Assembly: GCA_023421795.1 (NCBI GenBank)
Contig: JAEZSO010000001.1
Span: forward strand, 186,001-250,000
DNA from: Cyanobacteria bacterium OH_PDB_230
GTDB taxonomy: Bacteria > Cyanobacteriota > Vampirovibrionia > Gastranaerophilales > Gastranaerophilaceae
Reading direction: 5' to 3'
DNA: 64,000 nt
The notes beneath the pieces were generated by a model, which searched no databases, was not told the origin of the DNA, and saw only the letters and a list, made by a program, of their open reading frames with translations. This document shows, piece by piece, positions 1 to 6,589 of this stretch. A program made the position numbers and the translations under genes. Position 1 is the stretch's first letter; each line of letters begins with the position of its first letter.

Positions 1-425
1 GGGTTTTCAAAAACCGCAGACATAACTGTAAGCGCTGAATGGTGTTCTCTGTGTGCAAAGACGAATTCTTTTAAGGTTTCGCTTGTAATCAAAGGCGCGT
101 CTCCGCAGAGGATAATAACTTCGCCATCAAAACCTTTTAGGTCGTCATAAGCTTTATTTACAGCATCACCTGTACCTAGTTGAGGCATTTGAAGTATGCA
201 TTTTGAGTTTGAATAATTTTTGTTTACGTAGTCTTCAACAAGTTCAGCCTGATGCCCGACTATGACATAGTTTTTGTCAACTAATCCGGTGTTGTTAACT
301 GCTTCAATAACGTAGCCAAGAAGAGGTTTTGAAAAAATCGGGTGCAAAACCTTTGGAAGGTCAGATTTCATCCTTGTTCCTTTGCCTGCGGCAAGGATTA
401 TAGCTCTTGTTTTATTATCAGACAT
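1..425 (-). CDS. glmU: GlmU N-terminal uridyltransferase domain (partial, 3' end outside window)
   Basis: The visible 141 codons encode the start of a sugar-nucleotide pyrophosphorylase. Residues 8-20 carry the NTP-binding signature ILAAGKGTRMKS followed by LPKVLHPI, the hallmark of bifunctional GlmU, which turns GlcN-1-P into UDP-GlcNAc for peptidoglycan and LPS. Further on, QLGTGDAV and the CGDAPL motif (uridine and Mg binding) are present. The ATG at 425 is preceded by no in-frame upstream ATG, and the motif spacing fits the family's N-terminus. The acetyltransferase half lies beyond the left edge, so a monofunctional pyrophosphorylase cannot be excluded. It follows spmA-spmB on the same strand with about 107 bp between. 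Confidence 0.9.
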   Translation of the reverse strand, partial: MSDNKTRAIILAAGKGTRMKSDLPKVLHPIFSKPLLGYVIEAVNNTGLVDKNYVIVGHQAELVEDYVNKNYSNSKCILQMPQLGTGDAVNKAYDDLKGFDGEVIILCGDAPLITSETLKEFVFAHREHHSALTVMSAVFEN

Positions 426-532
426 GAATTTTATTCCATCAACTACCTTTTTATCATCGCATAAAAAAGCCTAAAATGAGCAATTTTTATTGAAGTTTTT
501 CATCAAATTTTACATTGATAGGGTAGTTTTTC

Positions 533-1075
533 TTATAGAAAAAATATTCTTGCGACCAGAATTGAGGCTATTATTCCCACTATGTCAGCAAAAAGGCCTG
601 TAATAAGAGCAAAACGCAATTTTTTTATTCCGACTGCGCCAAAATAAACCGCTAAAACATAAAAAGTAGTCTCTGAACTGCCGAGCATGATAGCGCCCAA
701 TTTGGTTGCATAGCTTTCGGTTCCGTTTGTTTTTGCTATCTCGGAAAATATCCCGAGGGCTGCGCTTCCTGAAAGTGCTCTTACAATAGCCAAAGGCAGA
801 ACGTCAATGGGAACCTTAAAGAGGTTTAAAGCTCCTGAAATTGATTGGGCACAGAGCTCTATGGCGCCTGAAGCTCTAAGCATTGATATAGCAACAATAA
901 TTGCAACCATATAAGGGGCAATATTCAAGCTTACTTTTATGCCGTCTTTTGCTCCTTCGATAAAAGTCTCGTAAACAGGTATTTTTTTTATTATTGCCAA
1001 AGTTAAAATAATAAGAATTATCGCGGGAAGTGTCCATAATGAAATAATATCAAGAACGATTTTTATATTACTCAT
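533..1075 (-). CDS. spmB: Spore maturation protein B-like (nucleoside-recognition/Gate domain) membrane protein
   Basis: This 180-residue hydrophobic protein has about five membrane segments and the Gate-domain features of SpmB: GAKDGIKVSLNIAPYMVAI near residues 41-60, VRALSGSAALGIF near residue 100, and GSSETTFYVLAVYFGAVG near residue 131. In sporulating Firmicutes SpmA and SpmB act in spore-core dehydration. In non-sporulators the pair is widespread and its role is unknown, possibly transport or nucleotide sensing. The start overlaps the spmA stop by 8 bp, so the two are translationally coupled. The name reflects family membership, not sporulation. Confidence 0.85.
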   Translation of the reverse strand: MSNIKIVLDIISLWTLPAIILIILTLAIIKKIPVYETFIEGAKDGIKVSLNIAPYMVAIIVAISMLRASGAIELCAQSISGALNLFKVPIDVLPLAIVRALSGSAALGIFSEIAKTNGTESYATKLGAIMLGSSETTFYVLAVYFGAVGIKKLRFALITGLFADIVGIIASILVARIFFL

Positions 1076-1682
1076 CTTCTTCCTCCGCCAATTCTACCTT
1101 CATTTGAGGCGGATAAACTTTTTGCAGAATTTTAGCGAGTAACACTGCTAAAGTAAAAGTTATGCTCGTTACTATAAGCGTCGGTACGATTATTTCGGTG
1201 GGGTTTTCGGAGCCGTTTGCCGCCAAAACAGCTATAGCGGTGGCTGGAACAAGCTGAAAACCGGCGGTATTCATTGCTAAAAAGGTACACATAGGGTTAG
1301 ATGCCGAATTTTTATCTATGTTTATTTTTTGTAGATGTTCCATAGCTCTTATGCCGATTGGAGTGGCTGCATTTGCCAGCCCCAATGCGTTAGCCGAAAA
1401 ATTCATTGCGATATCGCCTATTGCCTTATTGTTTTCCGGTATTTCCGGGAATAGCCATTTTGCAACAGGTCTTAGCAATTTAGAAATAAATTCCACTATG
1501 CCTGATTTTTCTGCTATTTTCATTATTCCAAGCCAAAAAATCATAATTCCCATAATAGAAAGAATTATTTCAATTGAAGTTTGAGCCCCTGTCATGATGG
1601 CGTTAACCACATCGTTTAGCTTGCCTTTTAGGGCACCAACGACAATCGATATGAAAATTATAAAAAACCAGATAAAATTCAT
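1068..1682 (-). CDS. spmA: Spore maturation protein A-like membrane protein
   Basis: This 204-residue protein has several membrane helices and typical SpmA motifs: FWLGIMKIAEKSGIVEFISK near residues 49-68, then FSANALGLANAATPIGIRAM and MCTFLAMNTAGFQLVPATAIA. It is the upstream partner of the SpmB-like gene, which it overlaps by 8 bp. The two Gate-domain proteins probably form a heteromeric membrane complex. Nothing nearby suggests sporulation, so the physiological role is open. Confidence 0.85.
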   Translation of the reverse strand: MNFIWFFIIFISIVVGALKGKLNDVVNAIMTGAQTSIEIILSIMGIMIFWLGIMKIAEKSGIVEFISKLLRPVAKWLFPEIPENNKAIGDIAMNFSANALGLANAATPIGIRAMEHLQKINIDKNSASNPMCTFLAMNTAGFQLVPATAIAVLAANGSENPTEIIVPTLIVTSITFTLAVLLAKILQKVYPPQMKVELAEEEDE

Positions 1683-1720
1683 AAATTTTATTTTAGTTTA
1701 TATTCGATTAAATATGCAAG

Positions 1721-2635
1721 TTATTTAAATATTAACTTATATTTGAAATCGTACGGTTTTGTTGTGGAATTTGGTTTTTCTTTCCATAAATAAACATCTA
1801 TGCTTGCAGGCAGTGCGAAAGCATTAAACATCAGCTCTTTTTGGAACGGTGATCCGTTGTTACAGCCTCCTTTGATTTTGCAAGCTTTTCCAAGGTGTAT
1901 AAAATATTTTAATTCGTAGATGATTGCATTTATCGAGTTCGGTTCAAAGCTTACGTTGCTGACATTGTACGCGTATGCATATTTGTATCCCAAATCAACG
2001 GCATTCAAAGGATTAAGCATGAATTTGAAGTTATTGCGGTAGTTGTATCTGAGGCTATCGAAAAACTGCGATAAACTATAAGTTATAGTAATCGTTTTAT
2101 TGTGGGGGGTATATACTATTCCCCTTGGCTCTAATGTTTGCTGCTCTCTGCAAACAGATAAATTCGAGAAATTATACGCTAAATCTAGGCCTAATAGCAC
2201 CGCCGGGTTATTTATGAATCGACTTTCTTCAGAAAAACTGTCCGGAGCTTGTTCTGAATACTGATTGCAAACCATACGGCTTATTGGATACCAAGGTTTT
2301 CCATCTACAATTTGCCCAAAGACTTCATCGTTAGGTTTGTATGTTTCAGATTTAAATATACTTTTTGCAACAAAATCTTTTCTTGCATCATAAATATGTT
2401 GTTTTGAAACATAGTTGTAGTTCGTTAATGGATTAATTTCTATTTCTTTTTCAAGAGGGAAGCTTAAAGCAAATAGGTTAGGAATATTTATATTAAAATT
2501 GGATGCTGAAAGATTGGTATTTTTGCCAAGCAAAATAGAATTTGTATAGTTGTTAATGGTGCTTTTAAATAGTATTTTGTCAATAGCTAATACCATTAAG
2601 ATTGCAAATACAACTATAAGCAATTTGTCTTTCAT
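1721..2635 (-). CDS. Unknown secreted or membrane-anchored protein
   Basis: I do not recognise this 304-residue protein. It begins with a basic residue pair and one hydrophobic stretch (LLIVVFAILMVLAI), so it is a signal-anchored or secreted protein. The rest is polar, rich in Asn and Tyr, with Cys residues at CNQYSEQ, SVCREQQ and CKIKGGCNNG that could form disulfides outside the membrane. The reading frame opens 5 codons earlier at 2650, but a GGAG lies 9 nt before the ATG at 2635, so I prefer that start. A -10 hexamer TATAAT lies on the minus strand at 2674-2679. It is about 40 bp upstream of spmA on the opposite side and may be co-transcribed with it. Confidence 0.6.
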   Translation of the reverse strand: MKDKLLIVVFAILMVLAIDKILFKSTINNYTNSILLGKNTNLSASNFNINIPNLFALSFPLEKEIEINPLTNYNYVSKQHIYDARKDFVAKSIFKSETYKPNDEVFGQIVDGKPWYPISRMVCNQYSEQAPDSFSEESRFINNPAVLLGLDLAYNFSNLSVCREQQTLEPRGIVYTPHNKTITITYSLSQFFDSLRYNYRNNFKFMLNPLNAVDLGYKYAYAYNVSNVSFEPNSINAIIYELKYFIHLGKACKIKGGCNNGSPFQKELMFNAFALPASIDVYLWKEKPNSTTKPYDFKYKLIFK

Positions 2636-2772
2636 TTTGTTTGACTCCATTTTTAATATTTTTCTTTTTTATTATTATAGCGTATTTTTCAAATTTGTTC
2701 TTAAAGTTGACTAAATTATTCCATCCTATTAATATTAATGTATAGATTGAAGATTAATCCTTTTAATATTAA

Positions 2773-2836
2773 GTCGTAGTGGCGGCTAGCTGTAGCAGAA
2801 GCGAAAGCGTGACAAATTTAAGCCATTTCGACACCA
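2773..2836 (+). ncRNA. Candidate tRNA-like RNA, copy 1
   Basis: The first 11 bases (GTCGTAGTGGC) pair with GCCATTTCGAC at 2822-2832, with 9 Watson-Crick pairs, one G-U and one mismatch. The 3' strand is followed directly by ACCA, as in a tRNA discriminator plus CCA. Inside are a GCTA/TAGC hairpin and a GC-GAAA-GC tetraloop. No T-arm or anticodon arm is seen, so it is not an ordinary tRNA. Expression is inferred only. Confidence 0.35.
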
Positions 2837-2866
2837 ACATTGAAAATTTAATACTCATAATACTGA

Positions 2867-2930
2867 GTCGTAGTGGCGGCTAGCTGTAGCGGAAGCGAAA
2901 GCGGGACAAATTTAAGCCATTCCGACACCA
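2867..2930 (+). ncRNA. Candidate tRNA-like RNA, copy 2
   Basis: This has the same architecture as copy 1. The closing stem GTCGTAGTGGC / GCCATTCCGAC (2916-2926) is kept and followed by ACCA at 2927-2930. The substitution in the stem (T to C) falls on the position already mismatched, so pairing is preserved. A CATAAT hexamer lies 5 nt upstream of its first base. It could also be a degenerate tRNA remnant. Confidence 0.35.
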
Positions 2931-2949
2931 ACATTGAAAATCTAATACT

Positions 2950-2955
2950 TATAAT
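2950..2955 (+). promoter_or_regulatory. -10 element of tRNA-Leu
   Basis: TATAAT ends 5 bases before the first base of tRNA-Leu, which places the transcription start at or next to the mature 5' end. No convincing -35 is visible at 16-18 bp. The hexamer lies inside the second 94-bp repeat. Confidence 0.5.
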
Positions 2956-2960
2956 ACTGA

Positions 2961-3041
2961 GTCGTAGTGGCGGAATGGTAGACGTGCACGTTTGAGGGGC
3001 GTGTGGAGAAATCTGTGGGGGTTCAAGTCCCCCCTACGACA
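2961..3041 (+). tRNA. tRNA-Leu (GAG)
   Basis: The acceptor stem GTCGTAG (2961-2967) pairs with CTACGAC (3034-3040) and A3041 is the discriminator; CCA is not encoded. The anticodon stem CACGT (2987-2991) and GCGTG (2999-3003) closes the loop TTGAGGG, giving anticodon GAG at 2994-2996, which reads CUC/CUU Leu codons. A long variable arm, as in class II tRNAs, precedes the T-arm GGGGGTTCAAGTCCCCC. Its 3' end is duplicated at 3924-3937. Confidence 0.95.
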
Positions 3042-3053
3042 ATTTTTCGACTT

Positions 3054-3076
3054 GAGGCTGAAAAGCCTCTTGTTTC
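3054..3076 (+). terminator. Possible terminator after tRNA-Leu
   Basis: GAGGC-TGAAAA-GCCTC hairpin (3054-3069) is followed by TTGTTTC. The stem is short and the T-tract interrupted, so this is a weak intrinsic terminator. Confidence 0.4.
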
Positions 3077-3307
3077 CCAACTCCCACCTGAGTTGCGCCG
3101 TTTTTAGCAACTTCTACTGAAGTCTCTGTAATTCAATAACATCAATGCTTTATAGATCTTTTAAAAAGTTCAAGTCCCTTTTTTGTCAAATTTAAAAAAG
3201 ATACGATTTTATAATATTTTTAAGTATAATAAATATTATGCAAAATGAATTTATAAAAAATACAACTTGCATGAGCAATATTCTACAACAAGAAAGAGGA
3301 AATTATT

Positions 3308-3529
3308 ATGGCACGTATGACCAGTGAGTTAATTCGAATCGCTGCAACGGGTGGTGGTATGATAATCAGTGCACAAGGGAAAATGACAAGCGAGTTAATT
3401 CAAATTGCTGCTGCTGCATCAAAAGGCTCTGGAACAATTTTAATTAAGAATCTTGATACTCGTATGACTAGTGAGTTAATTCAAATCGGTGCAGCAGGTA
3501 AAGGGAATGTTGTTTTAGATTTAACATAA
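3308..3529 (+). CDS. 73-residue protein made of three MTSELI repeats
   Basis: I do not recognise a family. The protein is almost entirely three repeats beginning at Met4, Met26 and Met53: MTSELIRIAA, MTSELIQIAA and MTSELIQIGA. Each is followed by a Gly-rich turn and then a short beta-like strand (MIISA, TILIKN, NVVLDL). The pattern predicts a helix-turn-strand unit of 22-27 residues stacked three times. It has no signal peptide and no Cys, His or Trp. A good ribosome site (AGAGGA, about 7 nt spacing) precedes the ATG, and TATAAT hexamers lie at 3210 and 3225. The repeats are also similar at DNA level, suggesting fairly recent internal duplication. It sits inside the tRNA-Leu islet, so a mobile-element cargo or anti-phage role is conceivable but not shown. 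Confidence 0.7.
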   Translation: MARMTSELIRIAATGGGMIISAQGKMTSELIQIAAAASKGSGTILIKNLDTRMTSELIQIGAAGKGNVVLDLT

Positions 3530-3531
3530 TA

Positions 3532-3783
3532 TCAAACTTTATCTTCTCTTAACCTTTGATCTAATCCGCTTAAGAATTTCTTGCTAATTTTATCTTCTAT
3601 AATTAGTTCTTCAACTCGTTCTTCCTCACTGTTGAGTTTTTTAGAACTCAATCTTTTTTCCACTCCGGCATCACAAGCAAGTTTAGATAAAGCCATAAAT
3701 GTATTTATAACTTCATCTTGTGTAGGAATATCATTACTAAATTAAACTGTAAATTTCAAAGGTTTTGATTTTTTCTTTTTCAT
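3532..3783 (-). pseudogene. Small gene interrupted by an in-frame TAA
   Basis: Reading the minus strand from the ATG at 3783 gives a basic N-terminus (MKKKKSKPLKFTV), a TAA at 3742-3744 as codon 14, then 69 more open codons. The latter part, with QDEVINTFMALSKLACDAG and a charged, helical C-terminus, ends in TGA at 3532-3534. The part after the stop looks protein-like, so I read this as an 83-residue gene with a nonsense mutation. Translation of the rest from an internal start is possible. The function is unknown. It converges with the three-repeat gene, 2 bp beyond that gene's stop, inside the islet. Confidence 0.5.
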
Positions 3784-3923
3784 AGAATAAATTAATGATG
3801 ACAATCTGTTTGTCAATTTATTTTATGCAGTCAAAAATTTTCTAAGCTTTTCAAAATAAATTAAGTTATTAGTATTGCTAATTTCTAATACAACATTTTT
3901 GGCAAAAAGTTCTAGTTTTGCCT

Positions 3924-3937
3924 CCCCTACGACAATT
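3924..3937 (+). repeat. Distal att-like copy of the tRNA-Leu 3' end
   Basis: This is a 14-bp perfect match to 3031-3044. Upstream and downstream sequence is unrelated apart from AT-rich bases, so it is not a second tRNA gene. Confidence 0.65.
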
Positions 3938-3963
3938 ATTATAGGTTCTCGTTTGTTGTTTTC

Positions 3964-3992
3964 TTGATTTACGCTTTTAAAACTGATAGAAT
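3964..3992 (+). promoter_or_regulatory. Promoter of lemA operon
   Basis: TTGATT at 3964-3969 and TAGAAT at 3987-3992 are separated by 17 bp, about 33 bp before the lemA start codon. Confidence 0.6.
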
Positions 3993-4024
3993 AACCCTTG
4001 TTATATGAGTGAAAGGGTTTATTT

Positions 4025-4588
4025 ATGGACTTGTCGTTGTTACTGATTGCGGGGCCTCTTATTATAGGTGCGTGGCTATATTCTCAATATGTTAACGTAA
4101 TAAGGAATAGGAACTCTCTGCTTGAAGCAAAGTCAGATATAGATGTTCAATTCAAAAAAAGATATGATCTGATTCCTAATATTTTAGCTATAGCAAAAAG
4201 ATTTATGGCTCATGAAGAAGAAATTTTCACTAAAATTACTCAATTAAGAACTCAAGCTATGTCTGTTCCTGCAGGAAGTGAAGAAGCTCTTAAATTGAAT
4301 ACTCAAATAGATTCCCTTGTATCACAATTTAAAGTCAGTCTTGAAAACTACCCCCAATTAAAATCAGACGCGACGATGGTTCAGTCTATGCAGACATATA
4401 ATGAAGTAGAAGAACATATAGCAGCAGCCAGAAGATTTTATAACTCTGCTTTAACTCAGTTGAAAAATTCGGTTATGATTTTTCCCAGCAGCTTGTTTAA
4501 AGGTTGTGCGGCCGATGTTTTGGACTCTCAATACTACGAGAGCGAAGAGGTAGCAAAACAACCTATCAACGCTAAAGATTATTTATAG
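4025..4588 (+). CDS. lemA: LemA family protein
   Basis: This 187-residue protein has one N-terminal membrane helix (residues 4-22) and the LemA helical core: NSLLEAKSDIDVQFKKRYDLIPNI, then YPQLKSD, YNEVEEHIAAARRFYNSALTQLKN and FPSSLF near the C-terminus. LemA proteins are inner-membrane-anchored with an outward helical bundle and have no settled biochemical role. AAAGGG lies 8 nt before the ATG. It forms an operon with the next gene (10-bp gap). In other bacteria LemA is also often next to a DUF3137 or TPM-type membrane protein. Confidence 0.9.
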   Translation: MDLSLLLIAGPLIIGAWLYSQYVNVIRNRNSLLEAKSDIDVQFKKRYDLIPNILAIAKRFMAHEEEIFTKITQLRTQAMSVPAGSEEALKLNTQIDSLVSQFKVSLENYPQLKSDATMVQSMQTYNEVEEHIAAARRFYNSALTQLKNSVMIFPSSLFKGCAADVLDSQYYESEEVAKQPINAKDYL

Positions 4589-4598
4589 AAGGTAATCA

Positions 4599-5501
4599 AT
4601 GGATAAGGAAAAAAGACAAGAGCTAAAAAGAATCTTTTATGAAAAAATTATTTTCGATTTAGCTCCGTTTGAAAAAAAGCGAAAAGGGGTAATATTATCC
4701 GCTTGTTTAATAGGTATCATAGGAACGATAGCTGGTATTCTTCTTTTAATATTTACGCCAGCAAAAGACTCTGAATTGCCTTTTCTGCTGATAGCGTTAT
4801 CCATGACGGCTGCTTTTTATGTAATAAAACAATTTAAAACATCGATTAAAAAAGCAGTGTATCCTACTATTTTTGATGTTCTCGGCTTGAAGTATTTTGC
4901 CAAACCAGAACAGCTCAGCGATGATTTGACAAACATTTTAAACGTAACAGAGGTGCTTGGCAGTTTCTCGAGATTACACATTGAGGATTTATTTAAGGGT
5001 GAACACGATAATTTGCCTTTCTATATGTTTCAATCAAGAGTTGTAAGAGGGCACGGAAAGCATCAGGAAGATATTTTTAACGGTATTGTTTTTATTGCGC
5101 AGTCTCATAAAAAATTTGAAAAAATAACAGTAATTAAAAATGATACGGGTATACTTAATAGCCTTAATTCAGGACAGCTTGTTCAGGTAAAGCTTGAAGA
5201 TGTAGAGTTTGAAAAAGAATTCGAGGTTTACGGGCAGGATCAGGTAGAAGCACGTTATTTATTGACAACGGCTTTTATGGACAGACTTTTAACTTATTCA
5301 AAAACCAAACAACGGAAAATCAAAGCGGCATTTTATGATGGAAGAATTATCTTTTTTATTTCTATAGGGGGTGACCCTTTTGAAGTTCCTGTCTTTGATG
5401 ACTTGATAAAGGCTGAACATTATATGAACGTGACCGAAGAAGTTTATAATATTCTGGATATAGTTGATGCCTTGAAACTAGCCCAAAATATTGGTTTGTA
5501 G
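4599..5501 (+). CDS. DUF3137-type membrane protein
   Basis: This 300-residue protein has a basic N-terminal cytoplasmic region, two closely spaced membrane helices (about residues 31-53 and 60-77) and a large soluble C-terminal domain. That layout, with the FEKEFEVYGQDQVEARYLLT motif near residue 210 and a DGRIIFFISI strand after it, matches the DUF3137 family that partners LemA. The molecular role is unknown; a shared membrane-associated complex with LemA is inferred from the 10-bp spacing. AAGG lies 6 nt before the ATG. Confidence 0.75.
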   Translation: MDKEKRQELKRIFYEKIIFDLAPFEKKRKGVILSACLIGIIGTIAGILLLIFTPAKDSELPFLLIALSMTAAFYVIKQFKTSIKKAVYPTIFDVLGLKYFAKPEQLSDDLTNILNVTEVLGSFSRLHIEDLFKGEHDNLPFYMFQSRVVRGHGKHQEDIFNGIVFIAQSHKKFEKITVIKNDTGILNSLNSGQLVQVKLEDVEFEKEFEVYGQDQVEARYLLTTAFMDRLLTYSKTKQRKIKAAFYDGRIIFFISIGGDPFEVPVFDDLIKAEHYMNVTEEVYNILDIVDALKLAQNIGL

Positions 5502-5525
5502 AGATTTTTAATTTCTTGCCAAAGT

Positions 5526-5562
5526 AAAAACAGTACATTAATTGCTAATGTACTGTTTTTTT
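5526..5562 (+). terminator. Bidirectional intrinsic terminator
   Basis: A perfect 10-bp stem, CAGTACATTA / TAATGTACTG with loop ATTGC, is flanked by AAAAA on the left and seven T on the right. It can end the lemA operon and also the hemerythrin operon arriving on the other strand. Confidence 0.9.
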
Positions 5563-5587
5563 ACAAGACTTGTGGTTAAACGCTGTT

Positions 5588-5995
5588 TTATTTTGCGCCT
5601 TTTGCCATTGCGTATGTTCCATATTTCTTATCTTCAATAGAAATATGGTTTACAAGCCAATTTTTCAAGAAATTTGATATATCAAGTGAAAGAGTGATTT
5701 TCCCTGCGTTGAAATTTGTTTGGAATTCTTGTACTTTCATAATAAATGCGGCGTGTTCTCTTTTATGAGATTCGTATGCCGGATAAGCATACTTTTGCAT
5801 AAAGAGTTCTTCAGCGGCAAAGTGTTTTCTTGTGTAATTTATTAGTTTTGCAATAACAGGACTCAAGACCGCATTGCTTTTGCCTGCCATCATAGCGTCA
5901 TAAAGTTCATTTAATATATTTACAAGTTCTTTATGCTGGTTGTCCATTTCGCTTACGTTTACGCTGTATTTGTCGCTCCAGTTAATCATGCTCAT
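5588..5995 (-). CDS. Bacteriohemerythrin (second of pair)
   Basis: This 135-residue stand-alone hemerythrin has the di-iron ligand set in order: His21 in DNQHKELV, then KHFAAEELFM (His and Glu), ESHKREHAAF (two His) and NHISIEDK (His and Asp). Such proteins bind O2 reversibly and are used for oxygen scavenging, delivery or sensing. GGAAGG lies about 8 nt before the ATG. It lies 35 bp downstream of a close paralogue of identical length, so this is a tandem duplication in one operon. Confidence 0.92.
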   Translation of the reverse strand: MSMINWSDKYSVNVSEMDNQHKELVNILNELYDAMMAGKSNAVLSPVIAKLINYTRKHFAAEELFMQKYAYPAYESHKREHAAFIMKVQEFQTNFNAGKITLSLDISNFLKNWLVNHISIEDKKYGTYAMAKGAK

Positions 5996-6030
5996 AATAT
6001 ATGCCTTCCATTTTTAATGTTGAGTAACTC

Positions 6031-6438
6031 TTATTTTAAACCTTTAGTATTGAAGAAAGAACCGTATTTTTTGTCTTCAACGCAAATGTGGTTGACCAAC
6101 CAGTCTTTCAAGAAAGTTGCTACATCCAATGATAAAGTAAGTTTCCCGGCGTTTAAATCTTTTTGGAAATTCTGTATCTTTGATACAAAGAAATCGTGTT
6201 CTTTTTTCTGAGTAGGATAAGCGGGATAGCTGTATTTTTGCATATACAACTCTTCAGCAGAGAAATGTTTACGCGTGTAGTTTAGAAGTTTTGTAATTAC
6301 ACTGCTTAAAATCTCATTGCTTTTTCTTGCGCTCATAGCATCATAGAGTTCATTTAATATGTTAATCAATTCTTTATGTTGAGTATCCATTTCCAACACA
6401 CTTACACTATACTTGTCATTCCAGTTAAACATAGCCAT
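6031..6438 (-). CDS. Bacteriohemerythrin (first of pair)
   Basis: This is a 135-residue hemerythrin paralogue of the next gene, with the same ligands: DTQHKEL, KHFSAEELYM, TQKKEHDF (only the second of the two His positions of the partner is His here) and NHICVEDK. The partner has ESHKREH; here the first of these His is replaced (PTQKKEH), so one iron ligand may be missing or supplied differently. The frame opens 8 codons earlier, but AAAGGG sits 7 nt before the ATG at 6438, which also aligns the two proteins end to end. Confidence 0.9.
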   Translation of the reverse strand: MAMFNWNDKYSVSVLEMDTQHKELINILNELYDAMSARKSNEILSSVITKLLNYTRKHFSAEELYMQKYSYPAYPTQKKEHDFFVSKIQNFQKDLNAGKLTLSLDVATFLKDWLVNHICVEDKKYGSFFNTKGLK

Positions 6439-6477
6439 AGTAAACCCTTTCAAATAATACATCCAATTCTAGCATAC

Positions 6478-6499
6478 ATTATAGCCTGATAATTGTCAA
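6478..6499 (-). promoter_or_regulatory. Hemerythrin promoter -10 with overlapping FNR-like box
   Basis: On the minus strand TATAAT occupies 6483-6478. Just upstream, TTGACAATTATCAG (6499-6486) resembles the FNR/CRP-family dyad TTGAT-N4-ATCAA with 8 of 10 fixed positions matching. Its position in the spacer next to the -10 would favour repression. An 11-bp palindrome ATAAC-C-GTTAT lies at 6506-6516. Confidence 0.35.
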
Positions 6500-6589
6500 T
6501 AAATGATAACCGTTATTACTTTTGTTTTAGCACTGGATAGCAAATTTTTTTGTTTTTGGGTTTAAGTTAGTTATTCAGGAGTGTGTGTA

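Larger units (their letters stand above)
2773..2960 (+). repeat. Two tandem 94-bp repeats leading into tRNA-Leu
   Basis: Units at 2773-2866 and 2867-2960 differ at 5 of 94 positions. Each begins with GTCGTAGTGGCGG, the first 13 bases of the tRNA-Leu that follows at 2961, and each ends with an AT-rich tail containing a -10-like hexamer (CATAAT in unit 1, TATAAT in unit 2) exactly 5 bases before the next GTCG. The second unit runs straight into the real tRNA gene, so the three 'GTCGTAG' starts are equally phased. This looks like duplication of a promoter plus tRNA-like module. Confidence 0.9.
3031..3937 (+). mobile_element. Small genomic islet at the tRNA-Leu 3' end, flanked by 14-bp direct repeats
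   Basis: CCCCTACGACAATT occurs at 3031-3044, covering the last ten bases of tRNA-Leu, the discriminator and three bases beyond, and again at 3924-3937. This is the usual footprint of integrase-mediated insertion into a tRNA 3' end (attL/attR). The 0.9 kb between holds a 73-residue repeat protein on the plus strand and a broken gene on the minus strand. No integrase is present, so this is a decayed or non-autonomous element. An 11-bp T-arm copy (GTTCAAGTCCC) at 3168-3178 suggests more than one rearrangement here. Confidence 0.6.

Noticed and set aside
533..1682. Sporulation capability from SpmA/SpmB names
   Set aside because: The pair occurs in many non-sporulating bacteria and nothing else here concerns sporulation.
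3238..3327. 29-codon frame overlapping the start of the three-repeat gene, with TATAAT 7 nt before its ATG
   Set aside because: Too short and unsupported except for the -10-like hexamer in very AT-rich DNA; could be a leaderless leader peptide, but evidence is thin.
3308..3529. Resemblance of MTSELIxIAxxGGG to TAL-effector repeats
   Set aside because: Repeat length is 22-27, not 33-35, and the rest of the repeat does not match; similarity is limited to a short helix-Gly pattern.
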